Numbered from the stretch's first letter, positions 1 to 11,544 are shown. The stretch is 64,000 nt of DNA from Cephalotus follicularis (GCA_001972305.1 BDDD01000916.1:393124-457123); one strand, 5' to 3'. Made by a program: numbers and translations. Notes: a model not told the origin generated them from the sequence alone.

Positions 1-485
1 CGCCGGCCAGTGGAGGCGCGTGGGCCCACGCCCCGGCGACCCTCCGGCGCGAAATTTTTGACAGTTTTCCGACTCCGTTCTCCGCGGTAATGTGACCCGT
101 TCCAGTTCCACTGCGGGATTCTGACTCAGTGTTCCGTTCTGTTCGATATCGATAAACTTTGAACTTCTCTCCGTTAATTCTGTTTTTCCGTTAAATTCTG
201 TATTTCTGTATCTGTATCTGTTTCTGTTATGTATATGAACTTAATTGCTTATTTGACTCGAAATTGGATAACCTAGACGATCACTTGGACTTACTTAAAT
301 GTTTTTGAACGGATGTTTAAATTAAAGGTTTAAAATATGTTTTTAATAATCTGAATTCTGTTCTGTTAACCATATTTGATCGGTTATGGTTTTCTGACAT
401 CTGCATGCATGTCATTGCATAACGCATTGCACGGTTTTGTGCATGCTTAGGTTCGGATAGTCTGTTGTCTGTCTGAGTTCTGATA

Positions 486-507
486 GTCTGTCTGTCTGTC
501 TGTCTGT
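486..507. repeat. (TCTG)n microsatellite
   Basis: About five perfect copies of TCTG inside the left-hand repeat element. No function is implied. Confidence 0.9.
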
Positions 508-1128
508 TGGCAGAGGATCCTGCTGTTGATGTCGGCCATGGAGACGACCAGTCGCGTGGCTTGTTTCGTCTGTACTGTGAGTGGAACGCATTTCTTTAAC
601 CCTTTTAAGCGTGTTCGCTTATTTGTTTTCTGTATCTGAATGAACTTGGTTTTAGTTCATTTCTAAAATCTGTTTAAGTTTTAATGTCTGAACTTTCTTT
701 TAATGTTTTCAAATGCTCGCATGGTTATAGTCATAGTATGACGCTATTTTCTGTTATATCTGTATTTGATAAGAAAACGATTTCTGAATCTGTTTAAATC
801 TGTTTTGACGGCTCTGCCGATCTCTGTATCTGTTTAAATCTGTTTGAAGTCTGTTTTGAGAAAATATGAGATTCTGTATTCTGTGTTTCTGAAATCGGTT
901 TAAATATATCTTGATGCTCTGGGATCTCGGTATTGTATTACTTATGCATTTGTTGCCCATGAGAGGCATTGTCTACACGGTAGACTTTCTGTTCTGATGC
1001 TTTGATACGATGGTATCATTGCCATTCTGTTCTGCTGGACGTTCGGCTCGACGGGGCCCAGGCGTCAACCTTACCTAGTAGACCCATTGCATCTTTATAT
1101 ATTTATTCTGTTTAAACTTTGTTAAATA

Positions 1129-1148
1129 ATATATATATATATATATAT
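1129..1148. repeat. (AT)n microsatellite
   Basis: Ten uninterrupted AT units inside the left-hand repeat element. Confidence 0.9.
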
Positions 1149-1638
1149 CTGAGATTCTGAGGAATTAAATCTGTTTTGAGAAAAGAATCTGACTTTCTGC
1201 TGATTCTGTTAACTTTTGTTTATAATCTATTTAATAAACAGATTTTGGATTTTTATTCTGTTTCAATTGTTTTATACTTTTATATCGTTTATGTATGGAC
1301 ATTTTATTATTGCGAGCAAATACTCTACTGAGTCTTTTTGTTTCATCTCACTAGTCCTGTGGACTAACCCTCTCCTCTGTTTTCTGTTTTTAGTTCTGAC
1401 AGGTTAGTCTGCTGCGCTCTGTCAGCTGGAGTCTGTCTGTCTGCTGAGGTGAGACCAACGGGCATGCTACCAGAGTCAACATATGCATACCATCATTGCA
1501 TAAACATTTTATTTATGCATTACTTATTTTTTAGATAAATGTTTTATGGTTTTACTTAAAAATGGTTGAACCCTATTCAGGTTTTTGATAATAGGGTTGC
1601 GGCAGAGCCCAACCCATACTTGTTTTCTGTTTAAATTG

Positions 1639-1744
1639 TGATCTGCTGAGGGCTGAGTCCATTTTATAAACTGTTTCCTCCTTCGGGAGTGTGGTCTGTT
1701 GAGGGCTGAGCCCATTACAAACTGTTTCCTCCTTCGGGAGTGTG
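1639..1744 (+). repeat. Two-copy tandem duplication, about 50-55 bp
   Basis: Both copies contain GAGGGCTGAG(T/C)CCATT, then AAACTGTTTCCTCC, then TTCGGGAGTGTG. The first copy has a few extra bases between these blocks. It is a direct duplication within the left-hand repeat element. Confidence 0.85.
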
Positions 1745-2013
1745 ATTTTTATAAATTGTGTTTTTATTTACAGGGGGCATAGTCCTATAAACGAATACTA
1801 CATGCCCGATTTTCGTAAAATTTTAAGAGTTAGAATTATTTTCAAGTTTTTCAAGAAACTGTTCTGTTTTCTTTATGTTTTGAAGATTTCTTCTGTTTTA
1901 AAATGCTTTTCTGAAACTCTGTTCTGCTGAACCTGCGAGGTAAGTCTCTGATGGAAGGCTTGGCCTCGTAGCGAGCGCGACGGATTCCAGCAGGGCTGGG
2001 TCCGGGCGTGACA

Positions 2014-2738
2014 GAAACTGTCCAAGAGATGCATGTACTGACATCTTAGTTGAAGTCATTTCTACGATTAGAGAATCTAAGGATGTGGTGAGTAGCTATG
2101 TTGCCCTTGCTTTCCGGCTTAATTACTCTGAGTGAGAAAAAAGAGCAGGTAGCCTATCCGAACCTGGAAAGAGAGCCACTCTTTGATTACCAACAAGATA
2201 GGGGTTTCCGACTGGCACCACTAAATAGGCGAGGCCCAAGATTCCTAGTGGAAAAGAAGAGTTAGAAGGGAAGAGAAACCATTACGAATATGGATCTGAA
2301 TTCTATAGTTAATCTATGTCTTACCTTGGCAAAGAACCTCTACTCCAGTCTCTGAAAGGCTCGTGAGGGGAATCTATGTGCAGAAAAAGATTTTGTTGTT
2401 AACAGAACCAAACCAAAGCCGTAAGCGTGGCATGCTACACCTGTCTTGGTCGATACTTCACCTGGTCTGGTTGTCAACCCCGCACTTGGTCTTCGATAAG
2501 AAATGGCAGCTATATCATCATTCAGTTCAATAGCAGAAAACTAGGCAGGTCAACCCTTTTCGCAAGCAGATGTAATGACAGAGAAGAAAAAACGGCGGCG
2601 CGTAGCTCTGTCATGGACTAGCCCTAAGCAGCTCCCAGACTCACTCATACACTGAAATCAAATAAAATGGTAGAGAAGAAAAAATAGCGGCGCGATCTCG
2701 ACGGCAACGAAGGTACACTAGACGGCAACGAAGGTACA
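2014..2738. other. Unassigned DNA with a composition unlike its surroundings
   Basis: This stretch has clearly higher GC content than the AT-rich DNA to the right and carries no long coding frame. Two short patches around 2580 and 2672 share AGAGAAGAAAAAA.(C/A)GCGGCGCG, a local duplication. The look of the sequence (balanced composition, no repeats typical of nuclear elements) makes an organelle-derived insert conceivable, but no organelle gene could be recognised. Confidence 0.3.
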
Positions 2739-2741
2739 CTA
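2700..2741 (+). repeat. Perfect 21-bp tandem duplication
   Basis: The 21-bp unit GACGGCAACGAAGGTACACT(A) occurs twice head to tail with no mismatch, right at the left edge of the coding-like remnant that follows. Confidence 0.95.
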
Positions 2742-3294
2742 CCCTTCAAAACCCTTCTCAAACCCGACTCCGCAATCCTTGAAACCCTAAAACAGCTCCT
2801 CTATAGCATAACTGCCGCCTCCACTTCCAGATCCCTAACCCTCTCCGACCCCTTGCTTAGCAGCCTGCAAGCCCAATCCACAAAGGCCTAACACCAATTT
2901 GTGACATCACGAATGACATCAACTCTCGACACTGGGTTTGGTCTTTGGGATGGAGTGGGCTTAGCTCCGACAGAAGCAACTCCGGTCTACTAATAAAAAG
3001 CAATCCGCAGAAGATTCAAAGCATTATGCTTTACGTGCAGGTGGCGTACTCACTCACAACGAGAGAAAGTGCGCTCAAGGTTGAATGTCGCCGCTGATAG
3101 ATCCTGCCCTTCATCAATTCGGTATTGTTCTTCTCGATGGCAGCTACAAGAGGGAACTAGGCTTGGACAATCTCATCAAACAAATGAGAACTCTCAAAGG
3201 CATGAAAGAGCGAAGGCGCACTCTTGCACGATCATTGTACTATTCAACTGAATCAAGAGAGGGAAAGAGGGCCTTGACCCTGTCTTTGTGGTGA
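2739..3294 (+). pseudogene. Broken remnant of an unidentified protein-coding gene
   Basis: From 2739 to 2891 one frame reads about 50 residues of plausible protein (it opens LPFKTLLKPDSAILETLK and is rich in Leu and Ser) before a stop. A second readable stretch at 3085-3294 gives 69 residues beginning MSPLIDPALHQFGIVLLDGS and containing a basic KGMKERRRTLAR segment. The part between is in another frame. Amino-acid composition and codon look are gene-like, unlike the neighbouring DNA, but I do not recognise the family. It could be a captured exon or a decayed host gene. Confidence 0.3.
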
Positions 3295-4551
3295 AAATTC
3301 GTTTGAGGGTTTGAGAGCATAGATATGTGGATAGTGAGGCGAATGTATTTTAGGAATATCAAAAAAATTTGACAGAAATCGTTAAAGAGTTAACGTAATT
3401 TTGCTCTTAATGAAGTATTTGTTATTTATGAAATTATAAGTGATTATGTGTTACTGTATTATAATAGTATGAGATTTTTTGTATTTTGTCCTAAATGTAT
3501 TAAGAAGATCTTAGATAAATGCTTTTTTGGGACAAATTTTAGACAAAATCGTCTTGTACTTTTTGAAAAGATCAATAATTAGTGATAAGTACACCTTGCC
3601 ATTTGGTTTGGCCAATGTGGCACAATGATGTGATCGAAACACGGATAAACAAGCAAAACCAAATTCTTAAAGCAAGGACCCACCCACCACCTCAACTCTA
3701 AATGAAGATAAAATGAGAGATAATTCAGAAAATTTCAACAATCAATGGCACCAAACAGAAGAAATCTTATCAAGGCCTGCCCATAAATAGAATTGTACCA
3801 CTACTATCCAAAAATCATGATGTTACGTCTAAAAAACACTGTATAAAACACCCAAGCTAGATTTCTATACCAGGAAACTTCTTAAGCTCACCGTAAAAAA
3901 CTTGTAAAACAAAGGCAAGGGAGGTTCTAATTGCCCTTTCGATTTTTAATCACCACAACTGCAAACCTAACAGGGAAAATATGGATCAACCATGAAGTAA
4001 CATTTCTCAAAAGTGATATTTGTAGTACATGAGTTAGGATAAATCTAACTAATGGAATGAAGTAGAAAAAAAAATAATATAATTATTATTTTTTTCATTA
4101 GTTTGATGACACACCATATGCTATACATTTATTATATTATTCATATATTACAAATAACATTATTAAACATTTCTTCGTAAAGGTAACTTACAAATATCCA
4201 ATAATGCAAAAAAAAAAAAACACAATCCAAAAGCCCAAACAGAATACCAGACTTTTGAATTGCCTCCTGGGCTCAATTTTAAAAGTCTAAGTACTTGGAT
4301 CCGAATTTATACTTAGGTTGAGTTACGAAATGAGAAAATGAAAGCCCATTTACACAAATTTGAAAGGGAAATCACAATAGTATTCAGTACATGACTGCTT
4401 AGGGTCTTAGCTACCTACAGTTTAAGGTCGTCTGTTGATGGGACCATCATTGTGTGCAGTAGATCCAATTTCTGAAGAGAACTCACTAGTCACTACTCAG
4501 TGTACCAAATGCAAAAGGAAGACTGTGAGCCCACACAGAACCAGCTTACCT

Positions 4552-4552
<1 letters not shown>
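3295..4552. other. AT-rich intergenic DNA, no gene seen
   Basis: Stops occur in all frames and there are homopolymer runs (poly-A near 4208). No terminal repeats or coding motifs were recognised. Confidence 0.6.

Positions 4553-4595
<43 letters not shown>
4553..4595. repeat. (TAA)n microsatellite
   Basis: About 14 perfect TAA units. A good candidate for length polymorphism. Confidence 0.95.
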
Positions 4596-4596
<1 letters not shown>

Positions 4597-4754
4597 TAAT
4601 CTAAAAAAGAACTACACTCACGCTTTGTTCGATTACTCTACCCCTAATATTATTTTTATTTTTTAGTTTATAATAAACTGAAATCTTATTTATTTAATTA
4701 TTTTTAAACATATCATTATATTCAATTGACATATCTATTTTAGCTTTATTTTTT

Positions 4755-4845
4755 AAAATATTCTCAAATATGACTTTTTATTTTTAATTATTCTCAAACT
4801 TGTCATTTATTTTTTAATTATTCTCAAATATGTTATCGAGATCCA
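4755..4845 (+). repeat. Degenerate tandem repeat of about 28-30 bp
   Basis: Three successive units contain ATTCTCAAA(T/C)(A/T)TG followed by a T-rich tract. A fourth related unit (ATTCTCAAATACGTCATCC) lies at 5768 directly after the solo LTR, which suggests the LTR inserted within or at the edge of this array. Confidence 0.6.
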
Positions 4846-4861
4846 TAACTTCAATTATTTT

Positions 4862-5767
4862 TGATGTGGGGAAAAGTTCGCCTATACCACGAAGGACACG
4901 TGTCCTCCTCAGACGTAGTCAGGTGTCCAGGGGTTTTTGGAGCTTACGAGGACACTGGTCAGAGCAATCTCCTTAGCCCTAGCAAGAGAAGCAGGTGGGG
5001 ATGCCAACTTCGACACTAGTGTCGAGGACCTCCTCCTCCTCGGGTTCAATGCCGAGGAACTCTTGCTTGGTGGCATGGTAGATGACGTCCACCTCGGCAC
5101 CAGTGCCGAGGACCTCCTCCTTCTCGGGTTTATTGCCGAGGACCTCCTCCTCCACAGCCTCAAGGTCGAGGAGGTCCTGCTGGTTTGTATGGCAGAGGAC
5201 GCTTTCTTCGGTAACATGGCAGAGGACCTAGTGCCCCCAGGCACAAGCTCTTGAAGCCGGCAAGGGTCCAAAGCACTTCCTCTCCCTCCTCCTCCTCAGG
5301 ATGAAGGCGCAAAATCAGTCTATATTCCAGGAGTCAATCTTTTCAAATATGAAAAGGATAAGATATGATAAGCGTCAAATAGGGAATGTGTCACAAAATC
5401 AGGTGAAGATCAAGGGAAATGCCCGAGATCCTCGGCATTTCCCTAGGGACACAGCTAGCACCGCCGTGTAACATGCTCAGACAGTTACAGGCTCAGACTA
5501 TAAATACCAGTTTTACAGTCAATACAAAAGTCAGTCATTTTTACACTAAAAGAACCTTGTTTTCTCTGTGCAAAGCCTAACTTGAGCGTCGGAGTGTCCC
5601 CGGGAGAATAACCTCCTGGACCTTCAACGTGTTTGTTCATCTTTGCAGGGAGAACATTCACACAGTCATCCTCAACCTTCATCTCGGAGAATTCAAACAA
5701 CGTTTCCCTCAACAAATAAAAGCCCTCCACGTAGGGTACTGTTGAAGGAAGAATTTTTGCATCAACA
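4862..5767 (+). mobile_element. Solo LTR (Ty3-gypsy-like), 906 bp
   Basis: It begins TGATGTGGGG and ends GCATCAACA, with TG...CA termini. The flanking 5-mers ATTTT (4857-4861) and ATTCT (5768-5772) match at four of five positions. A TATA box (ACTATAAATACC, 5498-5509) is followed by a transcribed-region-like stretch with CTTGAGCGTCGGAGTGTCCC, a motif I associate with plant gypsy LTR ends. No internal coding DNA or second LTR adjoins it, so recombination to a solo LTR is inferred. U3 holds a minisatellite (see 5018-5235). Confidence 0.6.
5018..5235 (+). repeat. About 30-bp minisatellite in the U3 of the solo LTR
   Basis: Cores of the form (GCC/GTC/GCA)GAGGA(C/A)CTCC recur near 5021, 5051, 5104, 5135, 5165, 5191 and 5219, mostly about 26-31 bp apart, upstream of the TATA box. 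Because the repeat lacks stops, both strands show long Leu/Glu/Ser-rich open frames here. These are a by-product of the repeat, not a gene. Confidence 0.75.
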
Positions 5768-5772
5768 ATTCT

Positions 5773-6270
5773 CAAATACGTCATCCATATCATATTTATT
5801 GTCTACATTAATCGATTTTTTTTTACTATTTATCTACTATAAACTGTATTAAAAGTTTAACATTTAATATTCCAATTATTTATATTCACTAACTATACTA
5901 ACATTATATCAACATATGCAAAAGTAAGATATTTATTCACAATTCACATAAAATAATTTTCACACAAAAACCACATAACTTCAAAAATACAAAAATAAAC
6001 ATAACCAATCTGCTTTTCATTCAAATCTTCTGTTAATAATTCAAAATTTTATTGCACTTACTTTTTTTTAATTTTATCTCCTATTTTCTTAATTTATCAT
6101 TCAAATGACAATTAATAAATTGAAACAACACAATATAAATAAATAACACTTATCATTAACAAAAATTACACCTGCGATAGTGTACGGCTCACATACTAGT
6201 AATAGCTGCCTTTATCAAATATAGAAGACCAATATGAAAACTAGAACAATATAATATACAAATTCAACAT
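5773..6270. other. AT-rich spacer, no gene seen
   Basis: Very AT-rich DNA between the solo LTR and the first copia LTR, with no coding or repeat structure beyond the single tandem-repeat unit at its left edge. Confidence 0.6.
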
Positions 6271-6494
6271 TGTTATAAACTTAAGAGGTTAACTCACAAA
6301 AGAAGATTGCACTATATAAAGATCAAGAGAGAGAATGAGAGAGAATAAGAGATTTTCTTATTATGAATTCCTTAATTTCTTCTTAACAATACATTCATAT
6401 TTATAGGAGTTTAGGGGGTTGTTAGAATAGTAATCATGGTTGTTGGAATAGTAATTCATAGCTAATTTTTGCCTAATTTTTGACTAATTTTACA
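6271..6494 (-). repeat. 3' LTR of copia element 1
   Basis: On the minus strand it starts TGTAAAATTAGTC next to a purine-rich tract (AATGGGAAG) and ends CTTAAGTTTATAACA. A TATAAATATG box lies in the middle (around 6393-6408). Just outside it (6535-6600) is a conserved copia 3'-region signature reading CCTTGCTAGGAAAAACCCA on the plus strand. Confidence 0.65.
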
Positions 6495-6639
6495 ATACTT
6501 CCCATTGAATTTTTATTCCACATTACCATGACTGTCTCGTTAAAACCTTGCTAGGAAAAACCCACTGGGATAAAAACATTTGCGAAGGAAAAAGAGTACA
6601 GTCTCCTCCTGAATCAAAACTTCACAAGTTTTTGTACTG

Positions 6640-8420
6640 TATTAATCAAGATCTTTAATCTGACGCATCCCAATATCATATATGAGCTTCTTGAATGTAG
6701 TACCTGGTAATGCCTTCGTAAATAAATCCGATAAATTGTCACTTGATCGAATTTGTTGTACATCAATATCACCATTTTTCTGAAGCTCGTGGGTGTAGAA
6801 GAATTTTGGTGATGTATGTTTCGTTCGATCACCCTTGATATATCATCCTCTAAGTTGTGTGATACAAACAGCATTATCTTCATATATTACTGTGGGATTA
6901 TTTCTAATCGAGGATAGTCCACACGATTCTTGTATATGTTGAATCATTGATCTCAACCATATACATTCTCGGCTTGCTTCATAAATTGCAAGGATTTCTG
7001 AATGATTTGAAAAAGTTGCTGTCATTGTCCGTTTTGTTGATCGCCATGATATAGCAGTGTCACAAAAGGTAAAGACATAATCGATTTGTGATCTTGCTTT
7101 ATGTGGATCAGACAAGTATCCCATATCAGCATATCCAATCAATATTGATTTTGTTCCCCTTGGATAAAATAGACCCATATCAGTGCTTCCACGAAGATAG
7201 AGCATTATCTGCTTAATCCCATTCCAGTGTCTTCTTGTTGGTGTAGAGCTATATCTTGCTAGGAAATTAACAGAAAATGAAATATCAGGTATTGTGCAAT
7301 TTGCAAGATACAATAGTGCTCCAATTGCGCTAAGATAAGGTATTTCTGGTCCAAGGATTTCTTTTCCTTCTTCTTGAGGACGAAATGAATCTTTCTTGAC
7401 ATCAAGTGATCGAACTACCATTGGAGTGCTCGAATGATAAGCTTTGTCCATGTTGAATCGACTAAGAACATTTTCAGTGTATGTGGATTGATGGATAAGA
7501 TTCCAAATGATATGTGCTCCACCAGTATACCAAGACAAAATTTTGTTTTTCCAAGATCTTTCATTTCAAACTCACCCTTTAAATAGGTCGTAGTCTTTGT
7601 AAGTTCTTCAGAAGTACCTACAAGATTTAAGTCATCCACATATACTGCAATAATAGTAAATCCATCGTTAGATTTTTTTGATAAAAATACATAGACATAT
7701 TCGATCATTTGTATACCCTTCTTTGATTAAATATTCACTTAGTCAATTGTACCACATTCGTCCAGATTGTTTCAATCCATACAACGAACGTTGTAGCTTA
7801 ATTGAATATATGTTGCGAGATTTGTTTGATTCAGGAACTTTAAATCCATCAGGAATTCTCATGTATATGTCACTATCAAGTGATCCATATAAGTATGCAG
7901 TTACTACGTCCATAAGACGAGTTTCAAGTCCATTCGAAGTAGCCATACTAATTAGGAATCGAAAAGTGATTCCATCCATAACTGGAGAATATGTTTCCTG
8001 GTAATCACTACCTGGTCTCTGTGAGAACCCTTGAGCTACAAGCATTGCTTTGTAACTCACAATTTCAATTTTCTCATTTCGTTTTCGACCTAAAATCTAT
8101 CTGAATCCAACAGGGGTTACACCATTTGGTGTTTGAATTATTAGTTCAAATACTTCTCGTTTGGACAAAAATTGCAACTCTGCTTGTATTGCATCTTTCC
8201 ATTTTGACCAATCATTTCTTTGTTGACATTGTTCAACACTTTGTGGTTCAGAATCCATAATAGGATTTGCAATATCCAATGCAACGACATAGGCAAACTT
8301 GTCATTAACTATAATATCATCCCGATTCCATATTTGTTCATTATGTGCATAATTAATTGAGACTTCTTGATTTTGAAATCCCACAGCCTCTTCAGGGCTT
8401 TGTACTCTCTCTAGAGTCAA
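6640..8420 (-). pseudogene. Copia 1 reverse transcriptase-RNase H
   Basis: The frame opens near 8420 with the RVT_2 lead-in (W..W..AI..EL). It then shows KAMLVAQGFSQRPG, TYSPVMDGITFRFLISM, SLYGLKQSGRMWYN, the catalytic box AVYVDDLNLVG (around 7630-7660) and the RNase H region (GALLYLANCTIPDISFSVNF, YADMGYLSDP, ISWRS, EDNAVCI), ending in SSDNLSDLFTKALPG before 6640. The YVDD box is intact, but stops near 8097, at least two frame changes (around 7720 and 7500-7415) and a shift near 6860 break the product. The family is known to copy element RNA into cDNA. This copy should be inactive. Confidence 0.85.
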
Positions 8421-8426
8421 TGTGGG

Positions 8427-8947
8427 TTATGGAAATAACACATTGTCTTGTGTTAATGTTATTTCAGAGTTTTGTACACCACCCTTATTTGCCTTTCGTT
8501 TTCGTGGTACTGTATCTTTAACACAAATTGGTCTATCACGTTTCAACTGTGCTTTAGACTTTAATATATCGATTGAGTTTTCACTAGTTTTAGATATATC
8601 AATTCTTTCTGGAGCATTCACAGTTGATATATAAGATTTTACCATTTTTTGTGCATCATTAAATGCATATGGCATTTGATTAGCAATATTTTATAAATTA
8701 ATGATTTTTTGAACTTGTAGTTCACATTCATTTATACGTGGATCAAAATTATGTACTTTTGATGCTTTCCATGAATTTTCATTTTCATTTCTCAATAAAA
8801 TCTTGTCTCCCCCTAACACAGGAAAAACCAATTCATCAAAGTAACAGTCTGCATAACATACAGTAAATAGTCACATGTTAATGGTTCAAGTAACCTTATA
8901 ATTGATGGAGAATCAAATCCCACATAAACGTCAAGTCTGCATTGTGG
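8427..8947 (-). pseudogene. Copia 1 linker between integrase and reverse transcriptase
   Basis: Low-complexity, Ser/Asn/Thr-rich coding remnants (for example MPYAFNDAQKMVKSYISTV at 8675) join the integrase C-terminus to the reverse transcriptase, as in other copia polyproteins. The frame is shifted relative to both neighbours. No catalytic motif is expected in this part. Confidence 0.6.
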
Positions 8948-9607
8948 TCACATCTTACTCCGATGAGTAGGTGAAATAGGTACATATACTGCACATCCAA
9001 ACACTCTTAAGTGGGATATGTTTGGTTCTTGACCATGAACAAGTTGCAATGGAGAATATTTATGATATACAGTCGGTCTTATACGTATAAGAGCCGCAGC
9101 ATGCAATATCACATGTCCCCAAGCTGAAATGGGTAACTTTGACCTCATCAATAAAGAACGAGCAATCAATTGAAGTTTTTTGATAAGAGATTCGGCTAAC
9201 CCATTTTGAGTGTGTACGTGAGGAATAGGATGTTCAATGGAAATTCCTATTGCCATACAATATTCATCAAATGCTTTGGAACAAAATTCAGCAGCATTAT
9301 CTAGCCGAATAGACTTTATAGGATGATCTGGAAATTGTGCTCGTAATTTATTTATTTGAGCTAATAGTCTCGCAAATGCAACATTGCGAGTTGAAAGCAA
9401 GCATACACGCGACCATCTTGTCGATGCATCTATTAAGACCATGAAATACCGAAATGGTCCATACGGTGGATTTATCGGTCCACAAATATCTCCTTGAATT
9501 CTCTCTAAGATTTTTGGAGATTCTACAACCACTTTTGTTGTAAATGGTCTTATAATGAGTTTTCCTTGCGAACAAGCAACGCAATGGTTCTTATTATTCA
9601 ATAGCAT
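8948..9607 (-). pseudogene. Copia 1 integrase core
   Basis: The frame is open for 219 residues. The zinc-region tail CVACSQGKL leads into the core ERIQGDICGPINPPYGPF (first Asp), SIRLDNAAEF (second Asp) and HTQNGLAESLIKKLQLIAR (Glu), followed by LRVFGCAVYVP near 8960. The DDE triad is complete in this fragment. It is cut off from upstream protease by a stop near 9608 and from the downstream domains by frame changes. Confidence 0.85.
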
Positions 9608-9610
9608 TTT

Positions 9611-10152
9611 CTACTTTTTAAGTGGATGACCATGTGAACTTTTAATGATTCGACACATCATTATCACACCTGGGTGGCCTAGCCGTTCATGCCAAATCAT
9701 GAACCCTTTTAAGTCTATAACTTTTGAATCCAAAACATTATGAGATTCAATTGCTCTAATTTTCATACTGTATAGCCCAGAAGAAATCTCAGAGAGTTTC
9801 TCCAATATTTGCTTTCGGTCGGAAGCATCACCAGTGATATAAAGATTTTCTTTGCCATTTTCATTTGTGGTTTCAATATGATAATCATTACGGTGAATAT
9901 CTTTGAAACTAAGCAAGTTTCTTCTAGACTTTATCGAATATAAAGCATCTGTGATGCACATTTGTGTTCCATTTGATAACACAAAGCTGGTCATCCCAAA
10001 ACCTTCAATTAGGTCTGATGTACCATAAATTGTTCCGACATTAGCCTTTGCTATTGTCAAATGTGAAAAATATTTTTCACTCTAGAGTATTGTGTGTGTT
10101 GTTGCACTGTCAGCTATGCATATATCTCCAATATCCATTGTATGATGATCTA
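9611..10152 (-). pseudogene. Copia 1 protease and GAG-pre-integrase
   Basis: Around 10100-10130 the minus strand reads CIADSATTHTIL, the aspartic protease site in its copia form (D-S-A-T-T), then a stop and further protease sequence (TDLIEGFG-like, LYSIKSRRNLLSFKDI). The GAG-pre-integrase signature WHERLGHPGVIMM follows near 9690. The stop between the active site and the rest of the domain shows it is inactive. Confidence 0.8.
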
Positions 10153-10238
10153 TAAATAAAAACATACTATGTTATATTTATTACTTCATAAGCACTTTAT
10201 TCAAAAAGTGATAAACATTAAAAGAATGACACATAACA

Positions 10239-11306
10239 TCAACCAAGATGGAAGTCTTCGTCGACAATTACTTGATTCATTTTCTCGTTTGGATCGGTTA
10301 TGAAATCAGTAATGTCCAAATGGGTTATACTCATTGAAACAAAGTCTGATTGCGTAGTTTTCAAAGGGTCACAATGACCTATAAAATTTGTTTCAACTCG
10401 CTTGTCTTTCTCTTTTAGAGAAGCTTGATATAAGTCGACCCAATACTTCGCTGTGCGACAAGTACGGTACCAATGACCTTCCATACCATATCGGTTGTAA
10501 TTACCCTTTCTATTTTGGGTTTGTTCATCATTACTGGATTGTGCAGGATTGCGCCACTTTTGACGTTGTTTTGTATCAGGATTTTGCCATTTTATGCTAT
10601 TATTATTATGTGGCTCTAAGAAATTTTAATTTCTTCCACTGCCACGCCCTCTTCCACGTCCTCGTCCACGCCCACTTCCTCGTCGTCCAAAATGGGACGA
10701 AGTTACATTTACCTCTGGTAAAGGGGCTGAACCAGTCGGACGATTTTCATGATTTTGCAGGAGTAATTCATTATTTTGCTCAGCAATAAGAAGAGATCCA
10801 ATTAGTTCACGATATTTCTTGAACCCGTGCAACCTATACTGTTGTTGCAGTAACACATTGGATGCATGAAATGTTCGATATGTTTTCTCCAGCAACATAT
10901 CCTCGGTGATAACTTCACCACACATCTTAATTTGTGATACAATTTTGAACAACGTGGAATTATATTCCAAAACTGTTTTAAAATCTTGAAATCGTAGTTG
11001 TGACCAATCATTCAATGCCTTTGACAGTACAATAGCTTTCAAGTGCTCAAACCTATCATTTAGGTTTTGCCACATTTCAAGTGGATTTTCAACAGTTAAA
11101 TATTCATATTTCAGACCATCATCAATATGATGCCTTAGGAAAATCAGCGCAGTAGCACGTTCGTCATTTGATGCTGCATTATCTTCATCAATTGTGTACC
11201 TTAATTTCTTAGCACTCAAATGCAATTTCACATCAAATACCCATGATAGATAATTATTTCCAGAAATATCAAGAGCAATAAATTTCTGATTTTCAATGTT
11301 TGCCAT
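10239..11306 (-). pseudogene. Copia 1 gag with degenerate zinc knuckle
   Basis: The reading frame starts MANIENQKFIALDISGNNYL at 11306 and runs 226 residues through a UBN2-type gag domain (W..L.DRFEHLK, LNDWSQLRFQDFKTVLEYNS). It ends in a Gly/Arg-rich tail (GRRGSGRGRGRGRGRG), then stops at 10626. A displaced zinc knuckle follows at about 10475 (YGMEGHWYRTCR). It has lost the first cysteines of the C-C-H-C pattern. The start fits the usual copia gag N-terminus. Confidence 0.8.
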
Positions 11307-11378
11307 TTTTATACTGAATCAAAATATAAAAATAAATGTCATTTAAACATAGTAAATAAATAAAATTTACTGCAATAA

Positions 11379-11536
11379 AAATTTTTTGGGGCCTCATTCG
11401 TGCAACCATAGGCCACACTCACTTTCATGAGACCACTTGAGCATAATGGGGCTTACCGAGACTCGAACGTCGGACCTCATTTATGAACGAGCGGCTTCCT
11501 ATCACTAAGTCACCACCTCAAGTGATGATAATGGTT
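11379..11536 (-). mobile_element. tRNA-derived SINE with perfect 8-bp target duplication
   Basis: On the minus strand an A-box-like TGACTTAGTGATAGG and a B-box GTTCGAGTCTC sit in tRNA-like order in the 5' half. The 3' end reads AGGCCCCAAAAAATTTTT. The identical 8-mers TGCAATAA at 11371-11378 and 11537-11544 flank it exactly. Box order, tail and duplication together fit a Pol III-transcribed SINE of the plant Au-like kind. It sits in the leader of copia element 1, so it is younger than that element. Confidence 0.8.
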
Positions 11537-11544
11537 TGCAATAA

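Larger units (their letters stand above)
1..2013 (+). mobile_element. Right-hand part of a large LTR-like repeat ending CGGGCGTGACA
   Basis: The block ends sharply at GGGTCCGGGCGTGACA. The complete element at 37895-40215 has the matching boundary, TGTCACACCCCG, on the other strand, and both share a GGCCCC...GTCGA..CG patch, so this looks like the same class in opposite orientation. The left end lies outside the window, so length and target duplication cannot be checked. The body is rich in TTCTGT/CTGTTT strings, has no credible coding frame, and contains simple repeats and a 50-bp tandem duplication. I infer an LTR or LTR-like non-autonomous element; an internal fragment of something larger is possible. 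Confidence 0.45.

Noticed and set aside
4909..5271. Long open frames on both strands, apparently Leu/Glu-rich and Ser/Arg-rich proteins
   Set aside because: They arise from the 30-bp minisatellite in the solo LTR, which lacks stop codons. There is no conserved domain, and the repeats explain the composition.
11379..11536. A functional tRNA gene
   Set aside because: Only A- and B-box-like motifs are present. No cloverleaf can be folded, and the exact target duplication shows a SINE.
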